A stretch of 64,000 nucleotides of DNA from Hasllibacter sp. MH4015. Its GTDB lineage: Bacteria > Pseudomonadota > Alphaproteobacteria > Rhodobacterales > Rhodobacteraceae. The position numbers were made by a program, and so were the translations under genes. The notes beneath the pieces were generated by a model. It did not search any database, had not been told where the DNA came from, and was given only the letters and a program-made list of their open reading frames with translations. Positions 35,162 through 46,433 of this stretch are shown piece after piece (within the stretch, counting starts at the first letter, position 1; each line of letters opens with the position of its first letter). The stretch covers positions 2,601,875-2,665,874 of the forward strand of contig NZ_JAHTBK010000001.1 in NCBI RefSeq assembly GCF_020177575.1, written 5' to 3'.

Positions 35162-35548
35162 ATGGGCTTCACGAAAGCCGCATCGCTCAACGTGTTCGGC
35201 GACCCACTTGAGGTATGTTCAAACGACCCCCTGACCGGATTCTTCCGCGACGGATCCTGCGAAACCTGCGCCGAGGATCGCGGATCGCACACGGTCTGCG
35301 CCATCGTCACGGCGGAATTCCTCGCCTTTTCCAAATATGTCGGGAACGACCTGTCGACGCCCCGCCCCGAATACGGGTTCACGGGTCTCAAACCCGGCGA
35401 CAGTTGGTGCCTTTGCGCCAGCCGGTGGATGCAGGCCGCCGAGGAAGGGGCCGCGCCCCCGGTCAAACTGACCGCGACCCACCGCCGGGCGCTGGAGATC
35501 ATTCCGCTGGAGACCCTCCAGACCCATGCGGTGGAGCCGGACAGCTAG
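35162..35548 (+). CDS. DUF2237 family protein
   Basis: This 128-residue protein is a clear DUF2237 member: SLNVFGDPLEVCSNDPLTGFFRDGSCET, then DRGSHTVCAIVTAEFLAFSKYVGNDL, then FTGLKPGDSWCLCASRWMQA. Conserved Cys residues (VCSND, SCETC, HTVCA, WCLCA) suggest metal binding or a redox role, although none is proven for the family. It follows pth by 93 bases on the same strand and ends 8 bases before the convergent trpB stop. Confidence 0.92.
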   Translation: MGFTKAASLNVFGDPLEVCSNDPLTGFFRDGSCETCAEDRGSHTVCAIVTAEFLAFSKYVGNDLSTPRPEYGFTGLKPGDSWCLCASRWMQAAEEGAAPPVKLTATHRRALEIIPLETLQTHAVEPDS

Positions 35549-35556
35549 GGCCGGCC

Positions 35557-36786
35557 TCAGGCTTCCGTCATATCCCAGCCCAGCGCGCGGGCTACGGTGA
35601 AGATATCCTTGTCGCCGCGACCGCACATGTTCATGATGACCAAGTGATCCTTGGGAAGGTCCGGCGCAATCTTGGCCACATGGGCCAGCGCGTGGGACGG
35701 CTCAAGCGCCGGGATGATGCCCTCGGTCTCGCAGCTGAGCTGGAACGCCTCCAACGCCTCCTTGTCGGTGATGGAGACATATTGCGCCCGCCCGATCTCG
35801 TGCAGCCACGAATGCTCGGGCCCGATACCGGGATAGTCGAGGCCGGCAGAGATCGAATGGCCTTCGAGTATCTGCCCGTCATCATCTTGTAGAAGATAGG
35901 TCCGGTTGCCGTGCAGGACGCCGGGCCGCCCGCCGGTCAGGCTCGCGCAATGTTCCATCTTCTCATTCACGCCGTGGCCGCCCGCCTCGACCCCGATGAT
36001 CTGCACATCCTTGTCGTCGAGGAACGGGAAGAACAGGCCCATCGCGTTCGACCCGCCGCCAATCGCGGCGATGATCGTGTCCGGCAAACGACCCTCCGCC
36101 GCCATCATCTGGTCCTTGGCTTCCTTGCCGATGATCGCCTGAAAATCGCGGACCATCGCCGGATAAGGATGCGGACCCGCAACCGTGCCGATGCAATAGA
36201 ACGTGTCGCGTACATTCGTGACCCAATCGCGCAGCGCGTCGTTCATCGCGTCTTTCAATGTGCCGCGCCCGGAGGTGACGGGAATAACCTCGGCCCCCAG
36301 AAGTTTCATGCGGAACACGTTCGGGGCCTGCCGCTCTACATCTGTGGCCCCCATGTAGACCACGCATTTCAACCCGAACTTGGCGCAGACCGTCGCGGTC
36401 GCCACGCCGTGCTGGCCCGCACCGGTTTCCGCGATGATCCGCGTCTTGCCCATGCGCCGGGCCAGGATGATCTGCCCCAACACGTTGTTGATCTTGTGCG
36501 CGCCGGTATGGTTCAGTTCATCGCGCTTGAGGTAGATTTTTGCCCCGCCCAGACGCTCGGTCAGACGCTCGGCGAAATAAAGCGGGGAGGGACGGCCCAC
36601 GTAATGCGTCCAGAGGTCGTGCATCTCGGCCCAGAACGCATCGTCGGTCTTGGCGAACTCGTATTGCTTCTCCAGCTCAAGGATCAACGGCATCAGCGTC
36701 TCGGACACGAAACGCCCGCCGAAATCGCCGAACCGGCCCTTGTCGTCGGGGCCGGTCATGAAGCTGTTCAATAGATCGTCGGGCAT
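35557..36786 (-). CDS. trpB: Tryptophan synthase beta subunit
   Basis: TrpB joins indole and serine to make tryptophan using PLP. The 409-residue protein has the catalytic Lys98 in [20 protein letters not shown], the PLP phosphate-binding loop [15 protein letters not shown], and the conserved [19 protein letters not shown]. All fit the TrpB1 form that works with TrpA. It lies downstream of trpF and a PRC-barrel gene on the same strand, a trpF-trpB grouping common in this family, while trpA is about 10 kb away on the plus strand. Confidence 0.98.
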   Translation of the reverse strand: MPDDLLNSFMTGPDDKGRFGDFGGRFVSETLMPLILELEKQYEFAKTDDAFWAEMHDLWTHYVGRPSPLYFAERLTERLGGAKIYLKRDELNHTGAHKINNVLGQIILARRMGKTRIIAETGAGQHGVATATVCAKFGLKCVVYMGATDVERQAPNVFRMKLLGAEVIPVTSGRGTLKDAMNDALRDWVTNVRDTFYCIGTVAGPHPYPAMVRDFQAIIGKEAKDQMMAAEGRLPDTIIAAIGGGSNAMGLFFPFLDDKDVQIIGVEAGGHGVNEKMEHCASLTGGRPGVLHGNRTYLLQDDDGQILEGHSISAGLDYPGIGPEHSWLHEIGRAQYVSITDKEALEAFQLSCETEGIIPALEPSHALAHVAKIAPDLPKDHLVIMNMCGRGDKDIFTVARALGWDMTEA

Positions 36787-36837
36787 GGTCTCAACTCCTC
36801 TTTCACCGGCGCACCGCGGAAATGCAGCAGGGGCGGG

Positions 36838-37476
36838 TCAACCGATGCCGTAATAGGCAAGCACGCGGTTATACCAATGGCTTTCGACACGCACGTCCAA
36901 TTCATGCAAGTCCGGCCCCTCATCGACCGAATTGGCGGGGCAACCAAGGGTCACGAAACCGCCCTCCCAGTCGATCGTATCGACCATTCCGGCAGGCACG
37001 ACCCGCTGATGTTCGATTCCCGATGGACCGGCATGGAGGATCAGCATCGCCAACTTGCGCGCCTCGGTATCGAGAATGAAATCCATCACCGTGCCGGCCT
37101 TGACACCGTCGGCGCCGCGCACCTCCACCTCGTCGATGGTCTTGAGACTGTGAAGCGGGCCTGAGCCCTCCGCGGCGGCCACGTCCGCGGGGTCGGGGGC
37201 GCTGTCCGGGTCGCACAGAAGCGGCACCGGGCCGCTGCCGGCACCCTTGATGTCTCCCTCCGTCACCCGCGACGGCCACTCCCCCTCGTCCAGGTCGGGC
37301 GCCCCAAATGCGTCGGCGCGGATGGCACAACCGCTTCGGTCGAACCACCGTCCCAGACGGGTCAGCACATGGGTCACCGCAAGCGAGCCGTCGACCAGCA
37401 CATCGGTCACGGCATGTTTGCCGCCCTCCGAATCCAGAACGGTCAGCGAGGTAAGGTCGGCAAGGCGGATGAGCAT
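36838..37476 (-). CDS. PRC-barrel domain protein
   Basis: This 212-residue protein starts at MLIRLADLTSLTVLDSEGGK; the longer frame upstream is not protein-like. It appears to contain two PRC-barrel-like modules: residues about 1-60 (LTVLDSEGGKHAVTDVLVDG) and about 110-175 (LHSLKTIDEVEVRGADGVKAG, TVMDFILDTEARKLAMLILH). A C-terminal tail ends VESHWYNRVLAYYGIG. PRC-barrels occur in photosynthetic reaction-centre H subunits and in RNA-processing or stress proteins; which role applies here is unclear. It sits between trpF and trpB on their strand and may be co-transcribed. Confidence 0.8.
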   Translation of the reverse strand: MLIRLADLTSLTVLDSEGGKHAVTDVLVDGSLAVTHVLTRLGRWFDRSGCAIRADAFGAPDLDEGEWPSRVTEGDIKGAGSGPVPLLCDPDSAPDPADVAAAEGSGPLHSLKTIDEVEVRGADGVKAGTVMDFILDTEARKLAMLILHAGPSGIEHQRVVPAGMVDTIDWEGGFVTLGCPANSVDEGPDLHELDVRVESHWYNRVLAYYGIG

Positions 37477-37559
37477 CGGCTGGCTCCTCGTGTTGAATTC
37501 GACGGCTCGATACCACGGGCGCGGTCGCATCCGCAATGCAACCCTATGCGCCCGCCCGC

Positions 37560-38201
37560 CTAGTCCAACGCCCGGGCAAAGGCCCGCATCAGCGCCGGAT
37601 CCTTCACGCCCGGCGCGCTTTCCACGCCGGAACTCACATCCACCTGTTTCGCGCCGGTCAACCGCACGGCCTCGGCCACATTGTCCGGCGTCAGGCCACC
37701 GGCCAGCATCCACGGCACCGTCCAGTATTTACGGCCCGCCAGAAGCCGCCAGTCAAACGCCAGCCCGTTGCCGCCCGGCAAATCTGCGCCCTCGACCGGT
37801 TTGGCGTCGATGAGCAACTGGTCGGCCACGTCGCTGTAGGCGTCGATCGCCGCCAGGTCCGCCGCGTCCCGCACGCCGATGGCCTTCATCACCGGCAGGC
37901 CGTAGCGCGCCTTGATCTCCGCGACGCGCCCGGGCGTTTCGGAGCCGTGAAGTTGCAGCATATCCAGCGGCACCTCCGCCACGATCCGGTCCAGCGTGGC
38001 GTCGTCGGGGTTCACCACAAGCGCCACCTTCGCGATGCCGGGTGCGACATCCATGGCCAGGGTACTTGCGGTCTCCACCGACACGGTGCGCGGCGATTTC
38101 CCGAAGAAAACAAAGCCGATATAGCGCGCGCCCGCGGCCGTGGCGGCGGCAACATCTTCGGGGCGGCTCAGGCCGCAGAACTTGATGGCGATGTCGGACA
38201 A
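37560..38201 (-). CDS. trpF: Phosphoribosylanthranilate isomerase, TTG start
   Basis: TrpF isomerises phosphoribosylanthranilate in tryptophan synthesis. The protein of 213 residues starts at a TTG ([20 protein letters not shown]), with the catalytic Cys in [25 protein letters not shown] and LLIDAK give the usual TIM-barrel motifs, and [20 protein letters not shown] and [15 protein letters not shown] form the phosphate-binding end. No ATG exists upstream in a credible position. The start lies 4 bases after the lapA stop, so the two are translationally coupled. Operon order on this strand is ihfB, lapA, trpF, PRC, trpB. Confidence 0.95.
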   Translation of the reverse strand: MSDIAIKFCGLSRPEDVAAATAAGARYIGFVFFGKSPRTVSVETASTLAMDVAPGIAKVALVVNPDDATLDRIVAEVPLDMLQLHGSETPGRVAEIKARYGLPVMKAIGVRDAADLAAIDAYSDVADQLLIDAKPVEGADLPGGNGLAFDWRLLAGRKYWTVPWMLAGGLTPDNVAEAVRLTGAKQVDVSSGVESAPGVKDPALMRAFARALD

Positions 38202-38205
38202 AGGC

Positions 38206-38574
38206 TCAGCGCGCGGCGTCTGCGTCGTCCAGGATCGCAAGGATTTCGTCCTTGTGGTCGCGCGACCGGCCCTTGATCGTGGCGACCTCCTGGCTCAACC
38301 GCTGCGCCTCGCGGCGCTGGGTCCGCGCCTCCGCCCGGTGGCGATACTCGCGCAGCCATTCCCACACGAACCCGACCACGATCCCGATCAACAGCGCCGC
38401 CACCACGACCAGCACCAGCGGCAACGTATACGTGTTGCGCATCCCCATCGCCGTGGCCATCGCATCGGGCAGAAGATTCAGCGTCACCGGCTCATTATTG
38501 GCGAAAAACAGCAAAACCAGCGCCAGGGCGACCAGCACGAGAAACAGGATTTTGACGAGACGTAGGATTTTCAT
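38206..38574 (-). CDS. lapA: LapA-domain (DUF1049) inner-membrane protein
   Basis: This 122-residue protein has two membrane helices ([19 protein letters not shown] and [21 protein letters not shown]) separated by a short [10 protein letters not shown] loop, then a basic coiled-coil tail ([23 protein letters not shown]). This is the layout of LapA/YciS-type proteins; in E. coli the homologue works in lipopolysaccharide assembly control. The start at [10 protein letters not shown] is preferred over a slightly longer frame. It sits between ihfB and trpF, as in many Rhodobacteraceae. Confidence 0.88.
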   Translation of the reverse strand: MKILRLVKILFLVLVALALVLLFFANNEPVTLNLLPDAMATAMGMRNTYTLPLVLVVVAALLIGIVVGFVWEWLREYRHRAEARTQRREAQRLSQEVATIKGRSRDHKDEILAILDDADAAR

Positions 38575-38622
38575 CGAGCTCCCCCGGGGGGCCTTGGCCA
38601 CCACTCCGGGGCGACCGGGCCT

Positions 38623-38910
38623 TTAGCTATCGTGACCGTTCAGCCTGTCGCGTAGCAGCTTCCCGGCCTTGAAGAAAGGGACATGCTTCTCTTCGACATT
38701 CACACTGTCGCCGGTGCGCGGGTTACGGCCAATGCGCGCGTCCCGCTTCTTGACGGAAAACGCACCGAAGCCACGCAACTCGACGCGGTTGCCGGAGGCG
38801 AGTGCGTCTATGATCTCTTCGAAGATCGCGTTCACGATCCGCTCAACATCGCGCTGATACAGATGCGGATTCTCGTCAGAGAGCTTTTGGATCAGCTCGG
38901 AGCGTATCAT
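38623..38910 (-). CDS. ihfB: Integration host factor subunit beta
   Basis: IHF is a DNA-bending heterodimer that shapes promoters, origins and recombination sites. The 95 residues have the full HU/IHF fold: [20 protein letters not shown], then [46 protein letters not shown] with the DNA-contacting arm, and a [15 protein letters not shown] end. Starting at ATG 38910 it is full length. It is the first gene of the lapA-trpF group. IHF from here could also assist the integrase of the island; that is only inference from general IHF biology. Confidence 0.97.
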   Translation of the reverse strand: MIRSELIQKLSDENPHLYQRDVERIVNAIFEEIIDALASGNRVELRGFGAFSVKKRDARIGRNPRTGDSVNVEEKHVPFFKAGKLLRDRLNGHDS

Positions 38911-39122
38911 AGATCATCCCCCAGGATCGGTATTGGCGTGGCAGTGCCGATAGCCAGACACTATAGGCAGATCACGGTGCGGTGAACATACAAAAGCCGT
39001 CATTTTCCGGCTCCAGACACCGCCAAACGCCTGTTTCCAAGCGCGATTTCGGACATGTGCAGCATTGTGCACCGGCGCCGGCCCGTGAATCGCGGTGCCG
39101 CCGATACCGATTCGCGCGGCCT

Positions 39123-39199
39123 TGGCGGGCCCAGAAGGACTCGAACCCTCAACCTGCCGATTAGAAGTCGGCTGCTCTATCCAGTTGAGCTATGGGCCC
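39123..39199 (-). tRNA. tRNA-Arg (anticodon UCU)
   Basis: The minus strand folds as a 77-base tRNA with acceptor stem GGGCCCA/TGGGCCC, an encoded CCA end, a D-arm, anticodon stem GCCGA/TCGGC with loop CTTCTAA (anticodon UCU), and a GGGTTCGAGTCC T-arm. It decodes AGA. No integrase gene flanks it. Confidence 0.96.
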
Positions 39200-39303
39200 G
39201 CTTGGCCGCAGGTCTTAGCGGCTCGCGCCGGGGCCGTCCACGGGCGAAACCGGCGATATAGGAGTGGTATAGGGTCGGTATATTCCCGGTATAGACACCC
39301 GCC

Positions 39304-39771
39304 CTAGAGCGCGCGCGTCATGAACACGCTTTCGGGGTCCTCGACATACCCGCCGAAGGGCGCGCAATAGTCGAACCCGGCGCGCTCATAGAGCCGACGC
39401 GCGGGGGCCGATGCGTCCCGGCTGCCGGTCTCCAGCCAGATGGCGACCATCCCTTCGGCGCGCGCCGCCTCCATCAACACATCCAACATCGCCGCGCCCG
39501 CGCCGTGCCCCCGAGCGGACGGGGCGACATGCATTGATTTCACCTCGGCCTGCCCATCCGCCCAGGGCACGTATCCACCCATCGCGACGACATCCCCCGA
39601 CAGCCACCCGGCGAACAGCCGGACGCCTTTCGCGGCCATCTCGGGGCCTGTCAGGTGATGGTTGCTTTCGGCGGGGTAATGCGCGTCGCCATGGGCGGCA
39701 TGGCGCGCGATCAGGTCGGCGAGGCCGGGATCATCGGGCGCCACGGGCCCGATGCGCAGGCCCCCGCTCAA
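39304..39771 (-). CDS. GNAT-family N-acetyltransferase, TTG start
   Basis: The protein of about 155 residues shows the GNAT fold: [20 protein letters not shown] at the start, [17 protein letters not shown], the acetyl-CoA-binding motif [20 protein letters not shown], and [25 protein letters not shown] at the end. The acceptor substrate is unknown. No ATG fits; a TTG at 39771 overlaps the stop of the upstream ETC gene as TTGA, so coupled translation is likely. The gene runs to 39304 beside tRNA-Arg. Confidence 0.87.
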   Translation of the reverse strand: MSGGLRIGPVAPDDPGLADLIARHAAHGDAHYPAESNHHLTGPEMAAKGVRLFAGWLSGDVVAMGGYVPWADGQAEVKSMHVAPSARGHGAGAAMLDVLMEAARAEGMVAIWLETGSRDASAPARRLYERAGFDYCAPFGGYVEDPESVFMTRAL

Positions 39772-40079
39772 TGGGTCCAGGCGCCCCGGCGGTTGGTTGC
39801 GAAGTTCTCTCCGTAACCGCCCGGGCGAATATTCGGCTTGCGCGTCTTGGGCTTCATCACCACCGCGTCGATCCTGTGATCCTTGGCGTAATCCTTCGCT
39901 GCCTCGACGCTGTCGAACCGCAGGCGCACCTGGCTGTTCATGTCCGACGACGAGGTCCAGCCCATCAGCGGGTCGATCGAGCGCGCCTCGGTCGCCTGGA
40001 ATTCCAGCACCCATTCCTTAGTCTTCGCCGTGCCCGAGGACATGGCGGTCTTGGCGGGTTTGTAGATACGTGCGCGCAT
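39768..40079 (-). CDS. ETC complex I subunit (NDUFS4-like)
   Basis: This 103-residue protein is the bacterial homologue of the mitochondrial complex I accessory subunit NDUFS4 (18 kDa). Recognisable blocks are [20 protein letters not shown], then [22 protein letters not shown] and [21 protein letters not shown], with the C-terminal [13 protein letters not shown]. It is expected on the matrix/cytoplasmic arm of NADH dehydrogenase. The ATG at 40079 is the natural start. Its stop overlaps the TTG of the acetyltransferase gene. The main complex I operon is not in the window. Confidence 0.93.
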   Translation of the reverse strand: MRARIYKPAKTAMSSGTAKTKEWVLEFQATEARSIDPLMGWTSSSDMNSQVRLRFDSVEAAKDYAKDHRIDAVVMKPKTRKPNIRPGGYGENFATNRRGAWTH

Positions 40080-40128
40080 GGGGCGGACCTCTTGGCTGAT
40101 CGTCGGGGGCGTTATGGAAAGGAACGCC

Positions 40129-40154
40129 GCGCTTGGCAACGGGAATGGTGTCGC
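40129..40154. repeat. 26-base direct repeat, left copy
   Basis: This 26-base sequence (starting GCGCTTGGCAAC and ending GGTGTCGC) recurs exactly at 40757-40782 in the same orientation, and the seven bases before it match at five positions. The two copies are 628 bases apart and bracket the low-GC orphan gene at 40161-40643. Such a layout fits insertion with a duplicated target or a site-specific attachment. Confidence 0.85.
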
Positions 40155-40160
40155 AAGTGT

Positions 40161-40643
40161 CTAACAGCGGAATGCCCTGATCGGCATGAGCGTGAATTCG
40201 GCCTGGCGCGATGTATTGAGGGTGTTTCCATCGGTCGAGCCCGTCACCCTCTCTATCTTGTTTTCATCGCATCGCCAAAAAACACGACCGGAGAATTCCT
40301 GCTCTAGCACGACGCCCCCTTCATCAAGCAAACGCACATCAAGAAACGTTGTCTCCCGTGAACGGGTCTGTTTCGATTTCACTCCGTATTGCAGAAGGAA
40401 CTCGAATTCACGTTTGCCGTCGATAAGATACTCCGCCAATTCCAGAACCATATTGTCCACGATGACCGGTTCGGTATCGAAAATTCCGTCGCTGCGGTAA
40501 CGCATACCCCAAACGAAGGTACAATCCAGGTTCCCTTCTATGCACATGCGCACGAAATCATCATTTTCTTGCAGCGGTTCGGATTGTGTCACACGCAGGC
40601 TTTGCTGTTCCGAAGTTCGAATGAGCTTGTCATCAGATGACAT
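40161..40643 (-). CDS. Hypothetical protein (160 aa) between direct repeats
   Basis: The frame encodes a soluble, acidic protein beginning MSSDDKLIRTSEQQSLRVTQ, with alternating hydrophobic residues in GNLDCTFVWGMRYRSDGIFD and REFEFLLQYGVKSKQT that suggest beta-strands. I recognise no family. Its base composition is clearly lower in GC than the neighbours. It lies between two exact 26-base direct repeats that also extend partly beyond the exact match, so it was probably acquired as a unit. No transposase or integrase is inside the unit. Coding is supported by frame length and composition, function unknown. Confidence 0.6.
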   Translation of the reverse strand: MSSDDKLIRTSEQQSLRVTQSEPLQENDDFVRMCIEGNLDCTFVWGMRYRSDGIFDTEPVIVDNMVLELAEYLIDGKREFEFLLQYGVKSKQTRSRETTFLDVRLLDEGGVVLEQEFSGRVFWRCDENKIERVTGSTDGNTLNTSRQAEFTLMPIRAFRC

Positions 40644-40756
40644 GAAAATGCTCCATGATTGAGAAAACGGGGCTTATCACGAAGGCAACCCTATCACAGC
40701 GCCTTACCTCACCTAGTAGCAAGTTCAATATGCAATGGCCTGCCGGCTAGAATGCT

Positions 40757-40782
40757 GCGCTTGGCAACGGGAATGGTGTCGC
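40757..40782. repeat. 26-base direct repeat, right copy
   Basis: Exact second copy of the sequence at 40129-40154, same orientation. It lies about 95 bases upstream of the DUF1697 gene. See the left copy for details. Confidence 0.85.
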
Positions 40783-40876
40783 GGGGCGGCACGGCCTTGC
40801 GGGACGGAGCGGCCCATGAGCCGGCTTCTGCGAAGGGTGCCTTTCAGACATCGCATGGCCTGTGTATCAAGGCATC

Positions 40877-41395
40877 ATGCGGACACTCATTGCGCTTCTA
40901 CGTGCGGTCAATGTCGGGGGAACCGGCAAGCTCCCAATGGCCGATCTGCGCGCGATGGCAGAGGCAGCGGGCTTCACCGATGTGCGCACTTACATCCAGT
41001 CGGGTAATCTCGTGTTTTCCTCATCCGAAGAGATGTCGGTGGTAAGAGCGGCACTTGAACAGCGGCTGGCGGCTTATGCGGGCAAGCCGGTCGGCATCCT
41101 CTTGCGAACCGCCGATGAGTTGCAGGACGTTCTTGAAGCCAATCCGTTTCCGCAGGCCGAACCGAGCAAGGTTGGCGTCCTCTTCCTCGATGCACCGCCG
41201 CCATCGGACACGATCGAGACGGTTTCGGGCAAAGACTGCGAAGAACTCGCGCTTGGGCAACGGGAAGTCTTCATCCACTATCCATCCGGGATGGGCCGCA
41301 CCAAATTGAGATTACCGGCGCTTTCGGGAATGTCAGAGGGAACGACGCGCAATATCAACACCGTCGCAAAACTGGTGAAGCTGGCGGCGGAATAG
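40877..41395 (+). CDS. DUF1697 domain-containing protein
   Basis: This 172-residue protein matches DUF1697 by its start (MRTLIALLRAVNVGGTGKLP), by MAEAAGFTDVRTYIQSGNLVF, and by the FIHYPSGMGRTKLRLP stretch before an Asn-rich end (SEGTTRNINTVAKL). The family is widespread, small and soluble, with no established function. A start five codons upstream (MYQGI) is possible. The gene lies just right of the 26-base repeat and converges with the secreted protein gene. Confidence 0.92.
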   Translation: MRTLIALLRAVNVGGTGKLPMADLRAMAEAAGFTDVRTYIQSGNLVFSSSEEMSVVRAALEQRLAAYAGKPVGILLRTADELQDVLEANPFPQAEPSKVGVLFLDAPPPSDTIETVSGKDCEELALGQREVFIHYPSGMGRTKLRLPALSGMSEGTTRNINTVAKLVKLAAE

Positions 41396-41475
41396 CGTAT
41401 ATTGCTCCTCGATTCCGTCATCTATGCACGCCGCAGCGTCGGGCACCTCGGCGTCAAACCTGCCCCTCGCCACGG

Positions 41476-42693
41476 CTATTCCGCCGCTCCAATCTCCACC
41501 CGGACCCGCATCAGATCCCGGTCCAGATGGCCGGACCCGAAGTTCAGCCGCGTGAAGTACAGATACGCCTCCGCCCCGCTTGTATCGAAATTCTGTCCGG
41601 GCGCGGTGTGGTCGATTAGTGTCGGGTAAAGGTACGTCGTCTCCGGCCCCGTGGCCCGCCACGGAAGGTGGACTTCCAGAAGCGGCACGCGGGGCGCCCA
41701 ATTCACCAGATCCTCGGACAGCGCATAGTAGAAGCCGAACGGGTTCGGATCGCGCGCGGGATCGGAGGAGGTGCCGACGAGGATGAAGCGCTCCAACTCC
41801 GTATTCCAGGTGATGCCTTCGTACATCTGCGCGATGTCCGGCAGGGCGATGGGCGTGCAGGTCGTGGCCCGGAGCGCGCGGAGGTCATCGCGGTAGGGGT
41901 CGGCGAAATGGCCATTGAACCCGAACCCGTCCCAGTAGCGCCAGGCGTCAGGGTCGCCCAGCGTCTCGGTCCGCATCAGGCAGACATGCTGTTCACCGAA
42001 CGGGTGGGTCTGCACCTTGATGAAGGCGAAATAGGCCCCGTCGTGTTCGATGATGTTGGACGGGCTGAACGCGCCGAAGATCCCTTCATCCGGGCGATAG
42101 GTTTCGGGGATGGAGGCGACGAGGTGATCGGGCGCGGGGATCGGGCGGTGGAAGGACGCACCTGCATCGTCGGACCGGGCGTAGGTGATCGTGTTGTACC
42201 AACAGCTGAAATAATCCGCGCTGGTGCAATCGGTGTAGCGGTTGCCCTGATGCTCGTTGTGCAGAAGCGCGTGGACCGTTTCCCCTTCGATCCAGGTCGC
42301 GGCGATCCATTCGATGTTGGAGAACATGTCCGGCGCGCTGTTCTGGGCCGAGGACATGAGGACATCGCAGGACAGCGTGAGGCTGTCGAAATCCGGCCCG
42401 GTCATACGCCGCGCGCTGTCGTGGCTGAGGATCAGGCTCACCTGCCCGTCCCCGTCCCGGAAGGCGCGCACGGGCAGGTCGGGGATCTGGTAATCCTCGC
42501 AGCGGTCCGTTGTCCAATCGAAGACGGTCTCGAGGGCACCGGCGATCTGGACGGGGCCGTCCTGGGCATAGACACGCGGCGGGTCGGCATCGGCGAAGGA
42601 CGGGGACGCAAGGAATGCGAGCGGGACGAATAGAGTCCGCGGGTGCAATGCTGGGAGGTTTGAGGTCGGGAGGAATGGGCGCAAATCAATCAT
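41476..42693 (-). CDS. Secreted protein, possibly beta-propeller / glycosidase-like
   Basis: Starting at ATG 42693 the protein has 405 residues and a likely signal peptide (TLFVPLAFLASPSFADADPP). The mature part is rich in aromatic residues and in repeated short strands (RVYAQDGPVQIAGAL, IEWIAATWIEGETVHALLHNEH, ITYARSDDAGASFHRP, RYWDGFGFNGHFADPY), a pattern like sialidase-type beta-propellers or five-bladed glycosidases. I recognise no specific family. Several Cys residues (CEDY, LSCDV, DCTSADYFSCWY, HVCL) may form disulphides, which fits export. It stands alone on the minus strand. Confidence 0.65.
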   Translation of the reverse strand: MIDLRPFLPTSNLPALHPRTLFVPLAFLASPSFADADPPRVYAQDGPVQIAGALETVFDWTTDRCEDYQIPDLPVRAFRDGDGQVSLILSHDSARRMTGPDFDSLTLSCDVLMSSAQNSAPDMFSNIEWIAATWIEGETVHALLHNEHQGNRYTDCTSADYFSCWYNTITYARSDDAGASFHRPIPAPDHLVASIPETYRPDEGIFGAFSPSNIIEHDGAYFAFIKVQTHPFGEQHVCLMRTETLGDPDAWRYWDGFGFNGHFADPYRDDLRALRATTCTPIALPDIAQMYEGITWNTELERFILVGTSSDPARDPNPFGFYYALSEDLVNWAPRVPLLEVHLPWRATGPETTYLYPTLIDHTAPGQNFDTSGAEAYLYFTRLNFGSGHLDRDLMRVRVEIGAAE

Positions 42694-43025
42694 GCGCGTG
42701 TGTCTACCACAGAACCACTTCGCGGCAGGCATTCGAATTGCCCGGGAAGAGTTGGTTGCCAGCCCTGGCCGAGGGAGCGAGGGGTGGGTGGGTAACGGCC
42801 GAGGGCCGGCAACCGCTTCTGCTGCTTGCCCCTTATGCCTACGCCATGGGAGGTCGGCAGGCAAAGGAATAGTCGCGCGAAATCCCCTTATTTTGTTAAC
42901 CTTTTCGCCCATATTATCCTAGGAAGTGTTAACGCGCCCGACCGGGACGGAGGACCCCTCCTGACACCGTCCTGTCACCAGCATCGCCCCCTGCCCCTTG
43001 CGCCCGCCCGCGCGCGACCCATTCT
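42694..43025. other. Intergenic stretch upstream of uvrB
   Basis: This stretch holds no supported gene. It contains two GTTAAC sequences and an AT-rich strip near 42885-42930, a likely promoter area for uvrB, but I find no canonical alphaproteobacterial SOS box or well-spaced -35/-10 pair by eye. Confidence 0.35.
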
Positions 43026-45242
<2,217 letters not shown>

Positions 45243-45521
45243 GTGCGAAAGAGGGCCATCGCCTGCCCGTGGGATGGCGATCCAACGGCCCTGTGAGGCA
45301 CTTTACGGTTGCCAAGTCCGTGCGACATCTATCCGTCTCGCTGACCCAATCAAATCGCCCGCTGCCCGACAGGCTCGTTTGCAACGCAAAAGATGCCGAG
45401 AGGGAGCCCGCCGGGACGGGCAGACGATGGCCCGGGCCGCTGCGCGGCTGTTAACCGGGCGGGGAAAAGAAGGCGATAAGATTCTAGCACAACAAATGAA
45501 TGAGCGTGGAAAGATAGACTA

Positions 45522-46241
45522 ATGACTTTGAATGACTTTCCCACCGAGCTGGAAATTGATGAATATGCCTTCGGATTTTACGGGTACGGTGATCTTGAAG
45601 CCCCGCTATGGTTTGTCGGAATGGAGGAAGGAGGCGGAAACTCTGCGGCGGACGTCACTCAGCGCGTCCAAACTTGGCAAGACCGGGGTCGCAGAACCGT
45701 CGATGATGTAGCTGAGTTTCACGATGCGATAATCGATAAGGGCTTCGCTTCGATCACCAATCAACCGACTTGGACGATGCTGAGCCGCATTCAACTTGGA
45801 TTCGACCAAGGCGCTGAAGGCGCAAGAGATCCAAAGAAACACTGGCAAACCATTCTTGGAAGACAAAGTTCAAAGACGTGTGTTCTGGAACTGAACCCTT
45901 TGCCTTCTCCAAGCACGTCAAAGTGGAAATACCCCGAATTCACCGATTACTTATTCTTGGCAAACCGCGAGGTCTACAACCTCCGATACCGAGCCAAGCG
46001 CATCCAAACACTAAAGAATCTGATCGAGGAGCGCTCTCCCAAAGCCGTAGTGTTTTTTGGAAGAATGTATCAACCGTTCTGGGAGGTCATCGCCGGTGGC
46101 CTTTTCGGCTCGGGTGAAACGCCAAGAATTCTTGAGAACGGTGCAACGACCTTTGTTTCTATGGATCATCCCAATGCAAGAGTGCCGGGGCGCACGAAAG
46201 ACGCATTGGCAAGGCTCGGAGCGCAATTGGCTACGGTCTAG
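45522..46241 (+). CDS. Low-GC hypothetical, possibly uracil-DNA-glycosylase-like
   Basis: The 239-residue protein has stretches like the uracil-DNA glycosylase superfamily: APLWFVGMEEGGGN near residue 26 where such enzymes carry an active-site loop, KAVVFFGR near 180, and MDHPNARVP near 214 in place of the HPS/T-type loop. The match is weak and the function is uncertain. Composition is clearly lower in GC than the flanks, so it was probably acquired. It sits between uvrB and a truncated YjbR-like gene, and the end of the insertion may coincide with the truncation. The 279 bases before it show no gene. Confidence 0.6.
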   Translation: MTLNDFPTELEIDEYAFGFYGYGDLEAPLWFVGMEEGGGNSAADVTQRVQTWQDRGRRTVDDVAEFHDAIIDKGFASITNQPTWTMLSRIQLGFDQGAEGARDPKKHWQTILGRQSSKTCVLELNPLPSPSTSKWKYPEFTDYLFLANREVYNLRYRAKRIQTLKNLIEERSPKAVVFFGRMYQPFWEVIAGGLFGSGETPRILENGATTFVSMDHPNARVPGRTKDALARLGAQLATV

Positions 46242-46249
46242 TATTTTAG

Positions 46250-46352
46250 GGTGGGTGGAAGCCACCTTCCAGACATCGGCATGTCCCCATTGGACGGCAT
46301 GGTCCGTGGCCTTCATCGCCTTGCAGAGATCGTTGAATTCATCGCGGGTCAT
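46250..46352 (-). pseudogene. Truncated YjbR/MmcQ-like gene (5' end only)
   Basis: Reading from an ATG at 46352 on the minus strand, the first 30 residues (MTRDEFNDLCKAMKATDHAV, then QWGHADVWKV) match the start of YjbR/MmcQ DNA-binding-like proteins, which are usually about 115 residues. After WKV the sequence no longer fits the family and runs into the end of the low-GC gene. The 3' two thirds are not found nearby, so the gene is broken and probably non-functional. Confidence 0.65.
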
Positions 46353-46433
46353 AGCGCCCAGCTTCGCGCCTTCCCGTGCGAAAGCCAAGGCGGGCGGGTG
46401 GAATATGGCGATTGCACCGCTATCTGATGCGCC

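Noticed and set aside
42885-42930. SOS box upstream of uvrB
   Set aside because: Two GTTAAC sequences are present, but the spacing does not match the alphaproteobacterial GTTC-N7-GTTC type.
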